DNA of 64,000 bases from an uncultured Dokdonia sp. (GCF_947492815.1 NZ_CANLOB010000002.1:124001-188000), one strand, 5' to 3'; numbered from the stretch's first letter, positions 45,557-55,118 are shown. The notes: generated by a model not told the origin, from the letters alone. Numbers and translations are program-made.

Positions 45557-47248
45557 TTGGATTGGAATATTGGAAATAGCGCAATACTTATTTTATCATC
45601 ACTGCTTGTCATTTGTGCTGTATGGCGATTGATAAGAGGCCATGAGATAGTGGCTACTGGAAAATACCTTAATTGGCTTCTTATTGCATCGGGTATGACA
45701 ATTATTCAAGTGATACTCGTAGATGCTAAGGTAGTTTCCGTTTTTCCAGTAGTATATATATTCTTTATTCCCTGGCAATTTATAGCACCTGTCTTTTTCT
45801 CATTATTTATATGTTCTTATCTAGATAGAATGTGGGAATTTAAGAAGTATAAAAAGTTTTTGCTTGCTCCTTTTATCTTGTTTTTTATACTATACACAAT
45901 TCTAAAGATAAATGCATTTACAGGATATGCTTTTTTTTCAAAAACAATATCACTTACCATTGGAGCCGAATGGGATGAAAATCTAGCGGTTCTTTTTGCT
46001 TTCATTAATGGAATATGGAATTATAGAATGATTAAAAGTTACGAGCGTAATTTATTAGGAGCTTCTTATAAAACGGTCATAGAAAAGACAAATTGGTTGC
46101 GAATCATGTATACGCTATTGGTAGTGTTGTGCAGTGTTTGGATATTGGTAATATTATATCTTAAAGTTACAAAATTTGAAAGAGGAATGATGGCGTATTA
46201 TCCGTTATGGTTTTTGTTTCTAGGGTTTTACTTTGTTTTTTTATACATAGGAGATCGTCATTTAAAAGGGAAAAAAGAAGAAGAAGAAAAAAGACAAGTA
46301 GCTTTTGAAACGATCGTTACTGATTTCCAGATAGAAGGACTCAATAAGATTTTTGAAACCAAAGAATTACAAAATATTATTGATGGCGATACATACGATA
46401 TTACACGTGTGTTAAGTTATTTTGCAACCTCACTTTTTGATAAACGTACTACAGATGATGTGCTTTGGGATATTGTGAGAAATGCCATAGGAAAGTTAGA
46501 TTTAGAAGATTGTGTTATTTACATGTTGGATACACAACGTAATGTATTAGTGCAAAAAGCAGCCTATGGAAATAAAGATAAAGGAACTCGTAAAGTAGTG
46601 AGTCCAATAGAAGTTCCTTTTGGAGAAGGTATTGTAGGTGCTGTTGCAAAATCCTGTAAATGGGAATGTATTTCTGATGTGAGTCAAGATGTCAGATATG
46701 TGTTAGATGATATGAAACGACAATCAGAACTCGCGGTTCCTATTCATGATGAAGGAACTATTTTGGGAGTCTTAGATTCTGAGCATTCTGAGAAAGATTT
46801 TTTCAAAAAGCAACATATATTTATCTTTCAGCTTATAGCAAAACTTACAGCTACAAAACTCAAACAACTTGTAAAAAAAGAAGCAACTACAATTACAAAT
46901 GATAATGGATACTATAAGAAATTGTGTTTTCTGCTAGAGAATGAAAAAATATACAAAAATCCAGAGGTTAGTTTAGGTAGCATAGCAACTCGACTAGATA
47001 TAAGTTTGACATACTTATCCCAACTCGTCAATAAAATAAGTGGGGTTAATTTTTCTGATTTTATCAATGAATATCGAGTGAAAGAAGCTAAAAGATTATT
47101 GACGCATCCTAACTATACAAGCTATGCAATTCTTTCTATAGGATTGGAATCTGGGTTTAATTCAAAAAGTACGTTCTATGCTGCTTTTAAAAAACATACA
47201 GGCGTAACCCCATCTGTATACAGGGCAAAAGCCCCATTTGAGTCCTAA
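45557..47248 (+). CDS. Membrane sensor AraC-family regulator with GAF domain
   Basis: This 563-aa protein has about six to seven N-terminal membrane helices (up to about residue 235), a Glu/Lys linker (KGKKEEEEKRQ), a GAF domain (about 275-435, with EVPFGEGIVGAVAKSCKWECISD and SELAVPIHDEGTILGVLDSEH), and a C-terminal AraC HTH domain with ISLTYLSQLVNKISGVNFSDFINEYRVKEAKRLL and GFNSKSTFYAAFKKHTGVTPSVYR. It should sense a signal at the membrane and regulate transcription. The start codon appears to be TTG at 45557 and is uncertain. Confidence 0.88.
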   Translation: MDWNIGNSAILILSSLLVICAVWRLIRGHEIVATGKYLNWLLIASGMTIIQVILVDAKVVSVFPVVYIFFIPWQFIAPVFFSLFICSYLDRMWEFKKYKKFLLAPFILFFILYTILKINAFTGYAFFSKTISLTIGAEWDENLAVLFAFINGIWNYRMIKSYERNLLGASYKTVIEKTNWLRIMYTLLVVLCSVWILVILYLKVTKFERGMMAYYPLWFLFLGFYFVFLYIGDRHLKGKKEEEEKRQVAFETIVTDFQIEGLNKIFETKELQNIIDGDTYDITRVLSYFATSLFDKRTTDDVLWDIVRNAIGKLDLEDCVIYMLDTQRNVLVQKAAYGNKDKGTRKVVSPIEVPFGEGIVGAVAKSCKWECISDVSQDVRYVLDDMKRQSELAVPIHDEGTILGVLDSEHSEKDFFKKQHIFIFQLIAKLTATKLKQLVKKEATTITNDNGYYKKLCFLLENEKIYKNPEVSLGSIATRLDISLTYLSQLVNKISGVNFSDFINEYRVKEAKRLLTHPNYTSYAILSIGLESGFNSKSTFYAAFKKHTGVTPSVYRAKAPFES

Positions 47249-47295
47249 ATCTTTCAGATTGTATGATTACGGACACGTTTGGAAGGCGCCCAATA

Positions 47296-47303
47296 TAAGT
47301 TTG
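47296..47303 (+). promoter_or_regulatory. -7 box upstream of the collagen-like lipoprotein
   Basis: TAAGTTTG matches TAnnTTTG, 25 bp before the ATG. No TTG at the usual spacing. Confidence 0.4.
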
Positions 47304-47328
47304 CTGCATTATTAACTATAAAATTTTT

Positions 47329-47934
47329 ATGATGAAAAATGCAATGCAAATTAGCAAACAACTATTAGCCGCAATACTACTAATCAGTTTAGTAATAAGC
47401 TGTTCTCCAGAAGATGGGGAAATTGGACCTCAAGGCCCACAAGGAGAACAGGGCATTCCAGGCCCAGCCGGAGAAGATGGTCAAGATGGTGAGCAAGGAG
47501 AACAAGGGGAGACAGGAACAGCAAATGTGATTTATTCAGAATGGATTCCTTCTGGCTTTGCAAGTCCTATTACTGATGATTTTGATCAATTTGAATTAGA
47601 TGTGCCTCAATTAAATGAAGTGCTTCAGGATTCAGGAGTGATATTAGTATACGCTCGTAGATCAACATTAATCTACCCAATTCCTATTACTTTTTTTGGA
47701 AGTCTAGATGAAAACTACAACTGGAGATTATTAACAACTAATGATGATATCATTGCAGTTCGTGTAAACTCAACCGATGGCGGTGTCATAGGAGAACCCT
47801 TTTTAAATGATGAGTACCGTTATGTACTTATTCCAGGAGGTCAAGAAGCAGAAGGTGGGCGTACAATGAGTGCTCAAGAGTATCAGAATATGAGCTATGA
47901 AGAAATCGCTCATCTATTTAATATTAAAGATTAA
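47329..47934 (+). CDS. Lipoprotein with collagen-like Gly-X-Y stretch
   Basis: This 201-aa protein has lipoprotein signal ending LLISLVISC. Directly after the lipid anchor come eleven uninterrupted Gly-X-Y triplets (GEI GPQ GPQ GEQ GIP GPA GED GQD GEQ GEQ GET). A globular domain of about 130 residues follows (VIYSEWIPSGF ... YRYVLIPGGQEA). Triple-helix stalk plus head suggests a trimer on the outer membrane, which is inference. Start may be either of two adjacent ATGs at 47329/47332. A terminator follows. Confidence 0.85.
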   Translation: MMKNAMQISKQLLAAILLISLVISCSPEDGEIGPQGPQGEQGIPGPAGEDGQDGEQGEQGETGTANVIYSEWIPSGFASPITDDFDQFELDVPQLNEVLQDSGVILVYARRSTLIYPIPITFFGSLDENYNWRLLTTNDDIIAVRVNSTDGGVIGEPFLNDEYRYVLIPGGQEAEGGRTMSAQEYQNMSYEEIAHLFNIKD

Positions 47935-47971
47935 GGACGCAAACGTAAAGTCCTTTCATTCCCTGATTATC

Positions 47972-48004
47972 AAAAGCAGTTAAGGATTCTTAACTGCTTT
48001 TTTT
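47972..48004 (+). terminator. Terminator after the collagen-like lipoprotein
   Basis: A 13-bp perfect stem AAAAGCAGTTAAG / CTTAACTGCTTTT with a 4-nt loop is followed by Ts. Confidence 0.92.
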
Positions 48005-48016
48005 GTATTTTAGAAT

Positions 48017-48909
48017 ATGGCGCATCATCACAATCATACGCATGGTCACAGTCACGATACTGGTAATATTAAAGTTGCTTTTTTTATTAATCTGCTCTTT
48101 ACGATTATTGAGATCATTGGTGGTGTTCTAACAAATAGTGTTGCCATTCTATCAGATGCGGTACATGACTTAGGAGATAGTTTGTCATTAGGACTCGCAT
48201 GGTACTTTCAAAACTATTCTAAGAAAAAAAGAAGTCCTTCGTTTAGTTATGGGTATGGTCGTTTCTCTCTGCTTGGAGCGATTATAAACTCGATTGTTTT
48301 AGTAGTGGGAAGTATCTTTATTTTTATTGAAGCAATCCCTAGATTAATAGCGCCGCAACAACCAGAAACAGAAGGGGTGATGTTACTAGCAATACTAGGT
48401 GTTATTTTTAATGGCGCTGCTGTGCTACGCCTAAAAAAGGAACAAGTGTTAATGAACGCTTAGTGTCTCTTCATTTATTGGAAGATGTCTTAGGGTGGAT
48501 CGCAGTACTTACAGGATCTATTATTATGCACTTTTTCGATATTCCTATTATCGATCCTATTTTGTCGTTAGGAATCGCACTATTTATTTTAATAAATGTG
48601 TATAAAAACCTAAAAGAAACGATTCAGATTGTGATGCAAGGTGTGCCAGAAAACACCAATGTGAAAGAAGTGGAACAAAGATTACTTTCCTATCCAGAAA
48701 TAGTTGCTGTGCATGATATTCATATCTGGTCTATGGATGGAGAATATACCATTATGACAGCCCACATTGTAGTACAAGATAAAGAGACTTTTACGGCGCT
48801 AGATCCGCTTAAAAAGAAAATACGAAAAGATTTAAAAGAATTCCATGTAGAGCATGTTACCTTAGAGTTTGAAAATGTGGGTAACCACTGTGGAGTAGTA
48901 GACGTATAA
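48017..48909 (+). CDS. CDF family cation efflux transporter, split by a -1 frameshift
   Basis: The first part (48017-48463, 148 aa) opens with His-rich MAHHHNHTHGHSH and covers helices 1-4 (NSVAILSDAVHDLGDSLSLGLAW is the metal-site helix). It stops at TAG 48461-48463. The second part (to 48909) continues the family sequence in the -1 frame: ...LRLKK|GTSVNERLVSLHLLEDVLGWIAVL..., then helices 5-6 and the C-terminal domain (VHDIHIWSMDGEYTIMTAHIVV). The switch falls on A-AAA-AAG at 48433-48439. Zinc, cadmium or cobalt export is the family role. It is either a one-base deletion in the A run (pseudogene or sequencing error) or programmed frameshifting. Confidence 0.85.
48433..48461 (+). promoter_or_regulatory. 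Candidate -1 ribosomal frameshift signal
   Basis: A AAA AAG in the zero frame (48433-48439) is followed after 4 nt by a 7-bp hairpin AAGTGTT / AACGCTT with one G-U pair and a 4-nt loop (48444-48461), overlapping the zero-frame stop. Confidence 0.4.
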
Positions 48910-49033
48910 TAAATATGATTTTTTGTAACATTAAGAATCGTTTGTTGTCTATTAAATCATCAATCAAAATATACAAGCCATCATCTTATTACAAATTACA
49001 GCACAACCTCAATTTTCACTTTTTGACCTTCTT

Positions 49034-50155
49034 ATGTTAATAGGGATCACACAAGGTGTGGTGATGAGTGTGTTGTTATTTCGTTCAAAGAATAATAAAC
49101 GAAACAATCCTTTTTTGGCATTGGGGATTCTAGCATTCTCTTGGGTAAGTACGAAACCGCTATTGCATACATTACACCTTTGGGACACTCCCTTTTTTAG
49201 GTATTTTCCTAATGGCGCCGATTTGGCAATAGCCCCATTACTGTATTTATACTTGGTTTCTTTGATAGATGCCGAGTTTCGCTTTTCGCGAAAGCATATC
49301 ATACATTTTATCCCTTTTATAGTATTACAAGGATATCTAATGTTTATCTATTTTTCATTAGTAGGAACTTCAGATTTAGTAATGAAAGATCAATTAGCAA
49401 ATAGTCTTTATTTTAATCCTGTGAAAGATATAGAAAGTCATGGTGCTGCGTTATCTTCTGTGATCTATATTTTGCTTTCATTCAGAAAATTTAAGGAATA
49501 CAGAGAATGGCTTTCCAATACAATATCCGATAGTTCATTTCCAGAATTTAAATGGATCAAACAGTTGTTACTTTTGTGTCTTGTAGTAGGAGGTTTTTTA
49601 GTTTTCAATTACAGTGCCGATTTACTTTTTAATCTAAATAAAGTTACAGGGCTTCATTGGACCATATTTTCTCTTTTCGGGGCGTTTAGTATTTATTATA
49701 TGGGAGTAGCAGGATATAAGCAACCTAATTACGAATTAGAGCCTCAGCAAGAAATCGCTATGACATCTGTAAAAGAAGAGAAAACAACTATAGCAGTTGC
49801 AGAACTATCTGAACGCGATACCCAAATAGTCAAAGCAATTAATGACGCATTAAAAAAAGATAAAGTATTTCTAAATCCTACCTTAAATATTCAAGAGCTT
49901 TCGCGAAAGCTATCATTGCCACAACAAGAAATTTCTCAAGTGATTAATGCTCATTTTCATAAAAAGTTTAGAGATCTTATTAACGAATATCGTGTAGAAG
50001 AAGTAAAGAAAATGCTTCATAGCGAAAAGATGTCTCATATGTCTATTTTAGGAGTTGCCTTAGAATGTGGGTTTAATTCGGAAGCTACTTTTTATAGAAT
50101 ATTTAAAAAGAATACAGGTCTTTCTCCAAAAGAATATAGACGGCAATCTGCATAA
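49034..50155 (+). CDS. Membrane-bound AraC family regulator
   Basis: This 373-aa protein has about six to seven N-terminal membrane helices (to about residue 235) and a C-terminal AraC/XylS domain with PQQEISQVINAHFHKKFRDLINEYRVEEVKKML and GFNSEATFYRIFKKNTGLSPKEYR. It is a relative of the AraC protein at 45557 but without GAF. It is followed by a serine hydrolase gene on the same strand (89 bp), a likely target. Two palindromic repeats are translated, both in the Ser-Arg-Lys frame (FRFSRKH; ELSRKLS), the second in the first helix of the HTH domain. Confidence 0.88.
   Translation: MLIGITQGVVMSVLLFRSKNNKRNNPFLALGILAFSWVSTKPLLHTLHLWDTPFFRYFPNGADLAIAPLLYLYLVSLIDAEFRFSRKHIIHFIPFIVLQGYLMFIYFSLVGTSDLVMKDQLANSLYFNPVKDIESHGAALSSVIYILLSFRKFKEYREWLSNTISDSSFPEFKWIKQLLLLCLVVGGFLVFNYSADLLFNLNKVTGLHWTIFSLFGAFSIYYMGVAGYKQPNYELEPQQEIAMTSVKEEKTTIAVAELSERDTQIVKAINDALKKDKVFLNPTLNIQELSRKLSLPQQEISQVINAHFHKKFRDLINEYRVEEVKKMLHSEKMSHMSILGVALECGFNSEATFYRIFKKNTGLSPKEYRRQSA
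49281..49295. repeat. Palindromic repeat copy with one extra T, in coding sequence
   Basis: GCTTTTCGCGAAAGC: the core TTTCGCGAAA is intact but the left arm has an added T, so the outer symmetry is lost. Confidence 0.85.
49896..49911. repeat. Palindromic repeat copy, in coding sequence (LSRK frame)
   Basis: AGCTTTCGCGAAAGCT, a perfect 16-bp palindrome with A/T outer bases, is read Leu-Ser-Arg-Lys in the AraC HTH domain. Confidence 0.93.
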
Positions 50156-50244
50156 GTCTATTTTTTTACTCTCAAAACGTGTTTTGGGAAGTTTGATGTC
50201 TTTAAAAACACGTTGTTTGACGCATCAATCAAAAATCAATCAAA

Positions 50245-51705
50245 ATGAAACTTAAAAAAATCACTATAATTAGTATTGCCTTAGCGCTATGTGTATGGGG
50301 CGTATTTTCAATGTCTATCCAAAACTGGTTTTATAGTAATCCCGCTTATGTAGGGAAAGCTTTTCAAAAACAAATCACTTTTAAAAATTCAAGTTTTACC
50401 CAAGAAAAATTAGATGAAATTACATCCTATTTAGAAGATGAGTCAGAAACATCTAGTATGCTTGTTTTGGAAAATGGAAAAGTAATCTATGAATATGGAG
50501 ATGTATCTCAAGTAAGTTACATTGCATCCTGTAGAAAAAGTGTGCTGGCGATGCTTTATGGCAAGTATGTAGCTAATGGAACTATAGATTTGGAACAAAC
50601 AATAGGAGATATTGGAATCGATGAAGACGACGGCTTATTGACTATAGAAAAACAAGCCACAATAGAGAATATTATTAGTTCTAGGTCTGGGGTGTTTCAC
50701 ATTCCTGCAAATGGTGGTTATGATGAAAAAAATATTAAAGAAAGAGGTACTGTACAACCTGGAGAATACTTTGTGTATAATAACTGGGATTTTAATGTAG
50801 CGGGCTATATTCTAGAACAAAAATCAGGAAAATCTATATATGAAGAAATTGAAGAACAGTTAGCTATTCCATTGGGATTTGAAGATTGGAATATTGAAAA
50901 TCAAAAGAGAACCATTAATGAAGATAAATCTAGATATTCTGCCTATCACATTCATATATCTACTCGAGATATGGCAAAAATAGGGCAATTGATGCTTCAG
51001 AAAGGTCAATGGGAAGGCAAACAGCTCATCTCAAAAGAATGGGTTGAAAAAATAACTTCTACGATTACACCAGTTGAAACAGTAAACCAGAGAGATCAAA
51101 TAGATATTTCAAGCCCTGTTCAATTTTCTTATGGAAATATGTGGTGGCTTGTTGAGCGGTTCTATGATAATCCAGATTTTGAAGGATCATATACAGCGAG
51201 TGGCTATGCAGGGCAATTCATCACGGTAATTCCTAAGCGTAATGTAGTTATAGCGCATAAAACAAATATGGATTTATTGACCTATGCAGGATTATCACAA
51301 CGCTCTTCAACACCATCATGGCGATATTGGGTGATACTGAGAAAATTATTGTTAAATAAGAAAAACCTTAAAGAACTAGCAAAAGAAAAATCGGTAAATG
51401 AGATGATTGCCTTTGTTAAAGAAACAAAGAATGAGCAATCAATATATGATATTTCTGAAGGCGCACTTAGAGTATATGGAAAAACTCTAATGGATCAAGG
51501 AAATTACGAAGAAGCTATTCAATTTTTTGAGTTGTCAATTGCACGACATCCTTCAGGATATTATACACACTACACGCTGGATTATTATGGGAAATGCCTG
51601 TTAAAACTAAATAGGAATCAAGAAGCTATTAAAGTATTTGAAAACTCCTTAAAATTTAATCCTGACAATGAGGAAATTGTGGCTATACTAAGTGATTTGA
51701 AATGA
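50245..51705 (+). CDS. Beta-lactamase-family serine hydrolase with TPR tail
   Basis: This 486-aa protein has an N-terminal signal/anchor segment (residues about 7-24) and a class C/PBP-like hydrolase domain: SxxK is S95-CR-K98 in YIASCRKSVL and YxN is Y178-N-N180. The third (KTG-like) motif is less clear, perhaps in GSYTASGYAGQFI. A tetratricopeptide tail is at about 418-486 (GNYEEAIQFFELSIARHP, RNQEAIKVFENSLKFNPDN). It is a possible D-Ala peptidase or esterase acting outside the inner membrane; it follows an AraC regulator gene. Confidence 0.85.
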   Translation: MKLKKITIISIALALCVWGVFSMSIQNWFYSNPAYVGKAFQKQITFKNSSFTQEKLDEITSYLEDESETSSMLVLENGKVIYEYGDVSQVSYIASCRKSVLAMLYGKYVANGTIDLEQTIGDIGIDEDDGLLTIEKQATIENIISSRSGVFHIPANGGYDEKNIKERGTVQPGEYFVYNNWDFNVAGYILEQKSGKSIYEEIEEQLAIPLGFEDWNIENQKRTINEDKSRYSAYHIHISTRDMAKIGQLMLQKGQWEGKQLISKEWVEKITSTITPVETVNQRDQIDISSPVQFSYGNMWWLVERFYDNPDFEGSYTASGYAGQFITVIPKRNVVIAHKTNMDLLTYAGLSQRSSTPSWRYWVILRKLLLNKKNLKELAKEKSVNEMIAFVKETKNEQSIYDISEGALRVYGKTLMDQGNYEEAIQFFELSIARHPSGYYTHYTLDYYGKCLLKLNRNQEAIKVFENSLKFNPDNEEIVAILSDLK

Positions 51706-51732
51706 CTTTTTTATTCTAAATTTTCAAAGTCT

Positions 51733-51746
51733 GCTTTCGCGAAAGC
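51733..51746. repeat. Palindromic repeat copy, intergenic
   Basis: GCTTTCGCGAAAGC lies just after the serine-hydrolase gene stop. Confidence 0.95.
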
Positions 51747-51843
51747 GAATAAAACCCTAAAATTAGTTTAAAATACTTTCATAAATATTGAAAGTGTTCA
51801 ATTTTACACTTTTGATTATGGAGTCTTAAGAATAATAGGTTAA

Positions 51844-51902
51844 ACACAGGTAGGATGCTTCTTATAATCATTCTAAATAGAAGCAATCCCTGCCTGTTAA
51901 AG
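51844..51902 (+). terminator. Imperfect hairpin upstream of the sdh promoter
   Basis: The arms ACAGGTAGGATGCTTCT and AGAAGCAATCCCTGCCTGT pair with small bulges around a 16-nt AT-rich loop. It is placed to end upstream transcription, but no T run follows, so the role is uncertain. Confidence 0.35.
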
Positions 51903-51933
51903 TTGTTAAAATAACGTTTGCGCCGTACATTTG
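51903..51933 (+). promoter_or_regulatory. Promoter of the sdhCAB operon
   Basis: TTG at 51903-51905, a 20-bp spacer, then TACATTTG at 51926-51933 match the Bacteroidota -33/-7 promoter exactly. It is 26 bp before the sdhC ATG. Confidence 0.82.
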
Positions 51934-51959
51934 TGTGAATTATTTAAATCAACTTTTTA

Positions 51960-52655
51960 ATGAGCGGATTATTAAAATCTTCAATAGGTAGAAAAGTCGC
52001 AATGGCGCTTTCAGGCCTTTTTCTCGTTGTTTTTCTTACACAACATTTTGTAATCAACCTTTCTTCAGTATTGTCTCCAGACACCTTTAATACATGGTCT
52101 CATTTTATGGGAACCAATGGATTAGTGCAGTTTGGATTGCAACCCATATTGATTTTTGGAGTTGTTTTTCACTTTGTAATGGGAATCAGACTAGAACTTC
52201 AAAATAGAAAGGCACGTCCTGTAAAGTATGTGAGTTATAAAGGAAGTGCAAATGCAAACTGGATGTCACGTAATATGATCATTACGGGACTTGTAATATT
52301 AGCATTTTTTGGACTTCATTTTTATGACTTCTTTTTTCCAGAACTTGCGCATAAGTATATAGATGGTGATATGTCAGGACTTCTAGATCCTAATAATCCA
52401 GCTTTAGGATATAAATATCATCCCGAAACTGTACATAAATTTGAGCCATTTTGGAGAGTTGTACTCTATGTAATTTCATTTGTATTATTGATGTTACACC
52501 TATTACACGGTTTCCAATCGTCACTCCAATCTATAGGATTTAATAATAAATATTCTAGAGCACTTAAAGTGGTGACAAAAGCATGGGCAATTATCATTCC
52601 AGTAGGATTTATTTTTATTGCATTATATCATCACTTTAATCAACTTTCACACTAA
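51960..52655 (+). CDS. sdhC: Succinate dehydrogenase cytochrome b subunit
   Basis: This 231-aa membrane anchor has five hydrophobic segments (about 12-32, 58-78, 105-125, 168-188, 206-226), the single-subunit b558 type found in Bacteroidota and Firmicutes. Haem-ligand histidines lie in the helices (TQHFVINLS, FHFVMGIRLELQNR, LHFYDFFFP, LHLLHGFQS). It passes electrons from SdhB to menaquinone. It leads the operon sdhC-sdhA-(broken gene)-sdhB; sdhA starts 9 bp later. Confidence 0.95.
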   Translation: MSGLLKSSIGRKVAMALSGLFLVVFLTQHFVINLSSVLSPDTFNTWSHFMGTNGLVQFGLQPILIFGVVFHFVMGIRLELQNRKARPVKYVSYKGSANANWMSRNMIITGLVILAFFGLHFYDFFFPELAHKYIDGDMSGLLDPNNPALGYKYHPETVHKFEPFWRVVLYVISFVLLMLHLLHGFQSSLQSIGFNNKYSRALKVVTKAWAIIIPVGFIFIALYHHFNQLSH

Positions 52656-52664
52656 AAAATCGCT

Positions 52665-54677
52665 ATGGCATTAGATTCAAAAATACCTTCAGGACCACTA
52701 GCAGATAAGTGGACAAAACATAAAAATGATATTAATCTTGTCAATCCAGCAAACAAACGTCTTATTGATGTGATTGTTGTAGGAACTGGACTTGCAGGAG
52801 GATCTGCAGCGGCAACGCTAGCAGAATTAGGATATAACGTAAAAGCATTTTGCTTTCAAGATTCGCCGCGTCGTGCACACTCTATTGCAGCACAAGGAGG
52901 AATCAATGCAGCAAAAAATTACCAAGGGGATGGTGATTCTACTTATCGTCTTTTTTATGATACCGTAAAAGGAGGAGATTACCGTAGCCGTGAGGCCAAT
53001 GTATATCGTCTTGCTGAGGTGTCTGCAAATATTATAGATCAATGTGTAGCACAAGGAGTGCCATTTGCACGTGATTATGGAGGATTACTAGATAACCGTT
53101 CTTTTGGTGGGGTATTAGTAAGTCGTACGTTTTATGCTAAAGGACAAACTGGTCAACAGTTGCTATTAGGAGCTTATTCTGCGATGAACCGTCAGATAGG
53201 TCGTGGGAAGATCAAAATGTACAACCGTCACGAAATGCTAGACGTTGTAAAAGTAGATGGAAAAGCAAGAGGAATCATTACACGTAATCTGGTTACTGGT
53301 GAGATTGAACGTCATTCAGCACATGCCGTTGTATTAGGAACAGGAGGATACGGAAATGTATTCTATCTTTCTACCAACGCTATGGGGTCTAATGTAACAG
53401 CAGCTTGGAAAGCCCACAAACGTGGAGCTCATTTTGCAAACCCTTGTTATACGCAAATTCACCCAACGTGTATTCCAGTATCTGGAGATCATCAGTCTAA
53501 ATTAACATTAATGTCTGAATCTCTTCGTAATGATGGACGTATTTGGGTGCCTGCAAAGAAAGAAGATGCAGAAGCAATTAGAGCAGGTAAATTAAAACCT
53601 ACTGAAATTGCTGAAGAAAATAGAGATTACTATCTAGAACGCCGTTACCCAGCCTTTGGAAACTTAGTGCCACGTGATGTAGCATCAAGAGCTGCAAAAG
53701 AACGTTGTGATGCAGGATTTGGTGTTAATAAAACAGGAGAAGCAGTATATCTTGATTTTGCAAGCGCCATTGAGCGTTATGGAAAAGAACAAGCGTATGT
53801 AACGCATCAAGATGCAAATAATGCAGCGCTTGTTAAGAAATTAGGTCAAGAGATTGTAAAGACAAAATATGGAAACTTATTCCAGATGTACGAGAAGATT
53901 GTAGATCAAAACCCATATGAAACACCTATGATGATTTATCCAGCGGTTCACTATACAATGGGAGGTCTTTGGGTAGATTATAACCTACAAACATCTGTAG
54001 AAGGATTATATGCGATTGGAGAAGCAAACTTCTCAGATCACGGAGCCAATCGTTTAGGAGCCTCTGCATTAATGCAGGGACTTGCAGATGGATACTTTGT
54101 GTTGCCTTATACAATCGGAGATTACCTGTCGCATGATATACGTACAGGACCTATTTCTACCGATACGAAAGAGTTTGAAGAAGCAGAAAAGAATGTGCGT
54201 TCTCAAATAGATGCACTTGTAAATAATAACGGTACAAAAGCAGTTGATTATTTCCATAAGAAATTAGGAAAAATCATGTGGAACAAATGTGGAATGTCTC
54301 GTAACGCTAAAGATTTAGAAAGCGCTATCAATGAGATTTCTGATTTACGTGATGAGTTCTATAAAGAAGTGCGTGTGCCAGGAGGAGAAGATGAGTATAA
54401 TGAAGAGCTTGCAAAAGCATTACGTGTAGCTGATTTCTTAGAGTTAGGAGAGCTATTTGCTAAAGATGCGCTTACGCGAAATGAATCTTGTGGAGGACAC
54501 TTTAGAGAAGAATCTGTAGAAGAAGATGGACCACAAAAAGGAGAAGCGAAACGTGATGATAAGAACTTCACATTTGTATCTGCTTGGGAATACAAAGGAG
54601 CACCTAAAGATGCAGTATTGCATAAAGAAGAGCTTACGTATGATAATATTGAATTGAAACAAAGAAGTTATAAATAG
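52665..54677 (+). CDS. sdhA: Succinate dehydrogenase/fumarate reductase flavoprotein subunit
   Basis: This 670-aa flavoprotein has dinucleotide-binding [22 protein letters not shown], the FAD-linking segment [24 protein letters not shown], the active-site region [16 protein letters not shown] [21 protein letters not shown] and [11 protein letters not shown]. It catalyses succinate oxidation in the TCA cycle. Length fits the b558-type enzyme. The next sdh gene is displaced by a broken four-helix-bundle gene of about 380 bp. Confidence 0.96.
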   Translation: MALDSKIPSGPLADKWTKHKNDINLVNPANKRLIDVIVVGTGLAGGSAAATLAELGYNVKAFCFQDSPRRAHSIAAQGGINAAKNYQGDGDSTYRLFYDTVKGGDYRSREANVYRLAEVSANIIDQCVAQGVPFARDYGGLLDNRSFGGVLVSRTFYAKGQTGQQLLLGAYSAMNRQIGRGKIKMYNRHEMLDVVKVDGKARGIITRNLVTGEIERHSAHAVVLGTGGYGNVFYLSTNAMGSNVTAAWKAHKRGAHFANPCYTQIHPTCIPVSGDHQSKLTLMSESLRNDGRIWVPAKKEDAEAIRAGKLKPTEIAEENRDYYLERRYPAFGNLVPRDVASRAAKERCDAGFGVNKTGEAVYLDFASAIERYGKEQAYVTHQDANNAALVKKLGQEIVKTKYGNLFQMYEKIVDQNPYETPMMIYPAVHYTMGGLWVDYNLQTSVEGLYAIGEANFSDHGANRLGASALMQGLADGYFVLPYTIGDYLSHDIRTGPISTDTKEFEEAEKNVRSQIDALVNNNGTKAVDYFHKKLGKIMWNKCGMSRNAKDLESAINEISDLRDEFYKEVRVPGGEDEYNEELAKALRVADFLELGELFAKDALTRNESCGGHFREESVEEDGPQKGEAKRDDKNFTFVSAWEYKGAPKDAVLHKEELTYDNIELKQRSYK

Positions 54678-54717
54678 AAGTTCGTTAATTGTTTAAAAGT
54701 TGATTAAGTAAAGTTTA

Positions 54718-55095
54718 GTGAGTGATATTAAAAGTTTTGAAGATTTAGGATGCTGGCAAAAAGCAAGAGAACTTCGAAATGATGTTAAGAATCTTATTAA
54801 TACTTTTCCGGACTTCGAAAAATATGAATTAGTTTCACAGATGCGTAGAGCCTCTCGGTCTGTGACTCACAATATAGCAGAAGGCTACGGACGTTTTCAT
54901 TATTAAGAAAACATTCAATTCTGTAGAATGTCAAGAGGTTCGTTATACGAGCTGTTAGATCAGTTTATTACCGCTTTAGATGAAAGTTATATTTCAGAAG
55001 AAGCATATTTGAAATATAAAAAACAAGTTAATGGTTGTTTGGCAATATTAAATGGATATATCAATTATCTAAAGAAAGCTAAAAGCTCCGATTAA
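54718..55095 (+). pseudogene. Four-helix bundle protein (23S rRNA-IVS family), nonsense-disrupted
   Basis: From a GTG start the frame reads DIKSFEDLGCWQKARELRND and ends QMRRASRSVTHNIAEGYGRFHY; then TAA at 54904-54906 interrupts. The same frame goes on ENIQFCRMSRGSLYELLDQF ... YLKKAKSSD to a stop at 55093-55095. The family normally has Gln (CAA) at the TAA position (FHYQENIQFCR), so a single C-to-T change explains it. These proteins occur as free-standing genes or within 23S rRNA intervening sequences. It lies inside the sdh operon between sdhA and sdhB. Confidence 0.85.
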
Positions 55096-55118
55096 CTTTT
55101 AACATTTAACTTTTAACT

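Noticed and set aside
48463..48909. Separate second half-transporter gene starting at 48463
   Set aside because: The apparent start is an internal GTG codon of the full-length CDF sequence; the -1 frame fits the family across the junction.
54718..54906. Short independent gene of 62 aa between sdhA and sdhB
   Set aside because: The same frame continues after the TAA with the rest of the family sequence, so it is a disrupted gene, not a small complete one.
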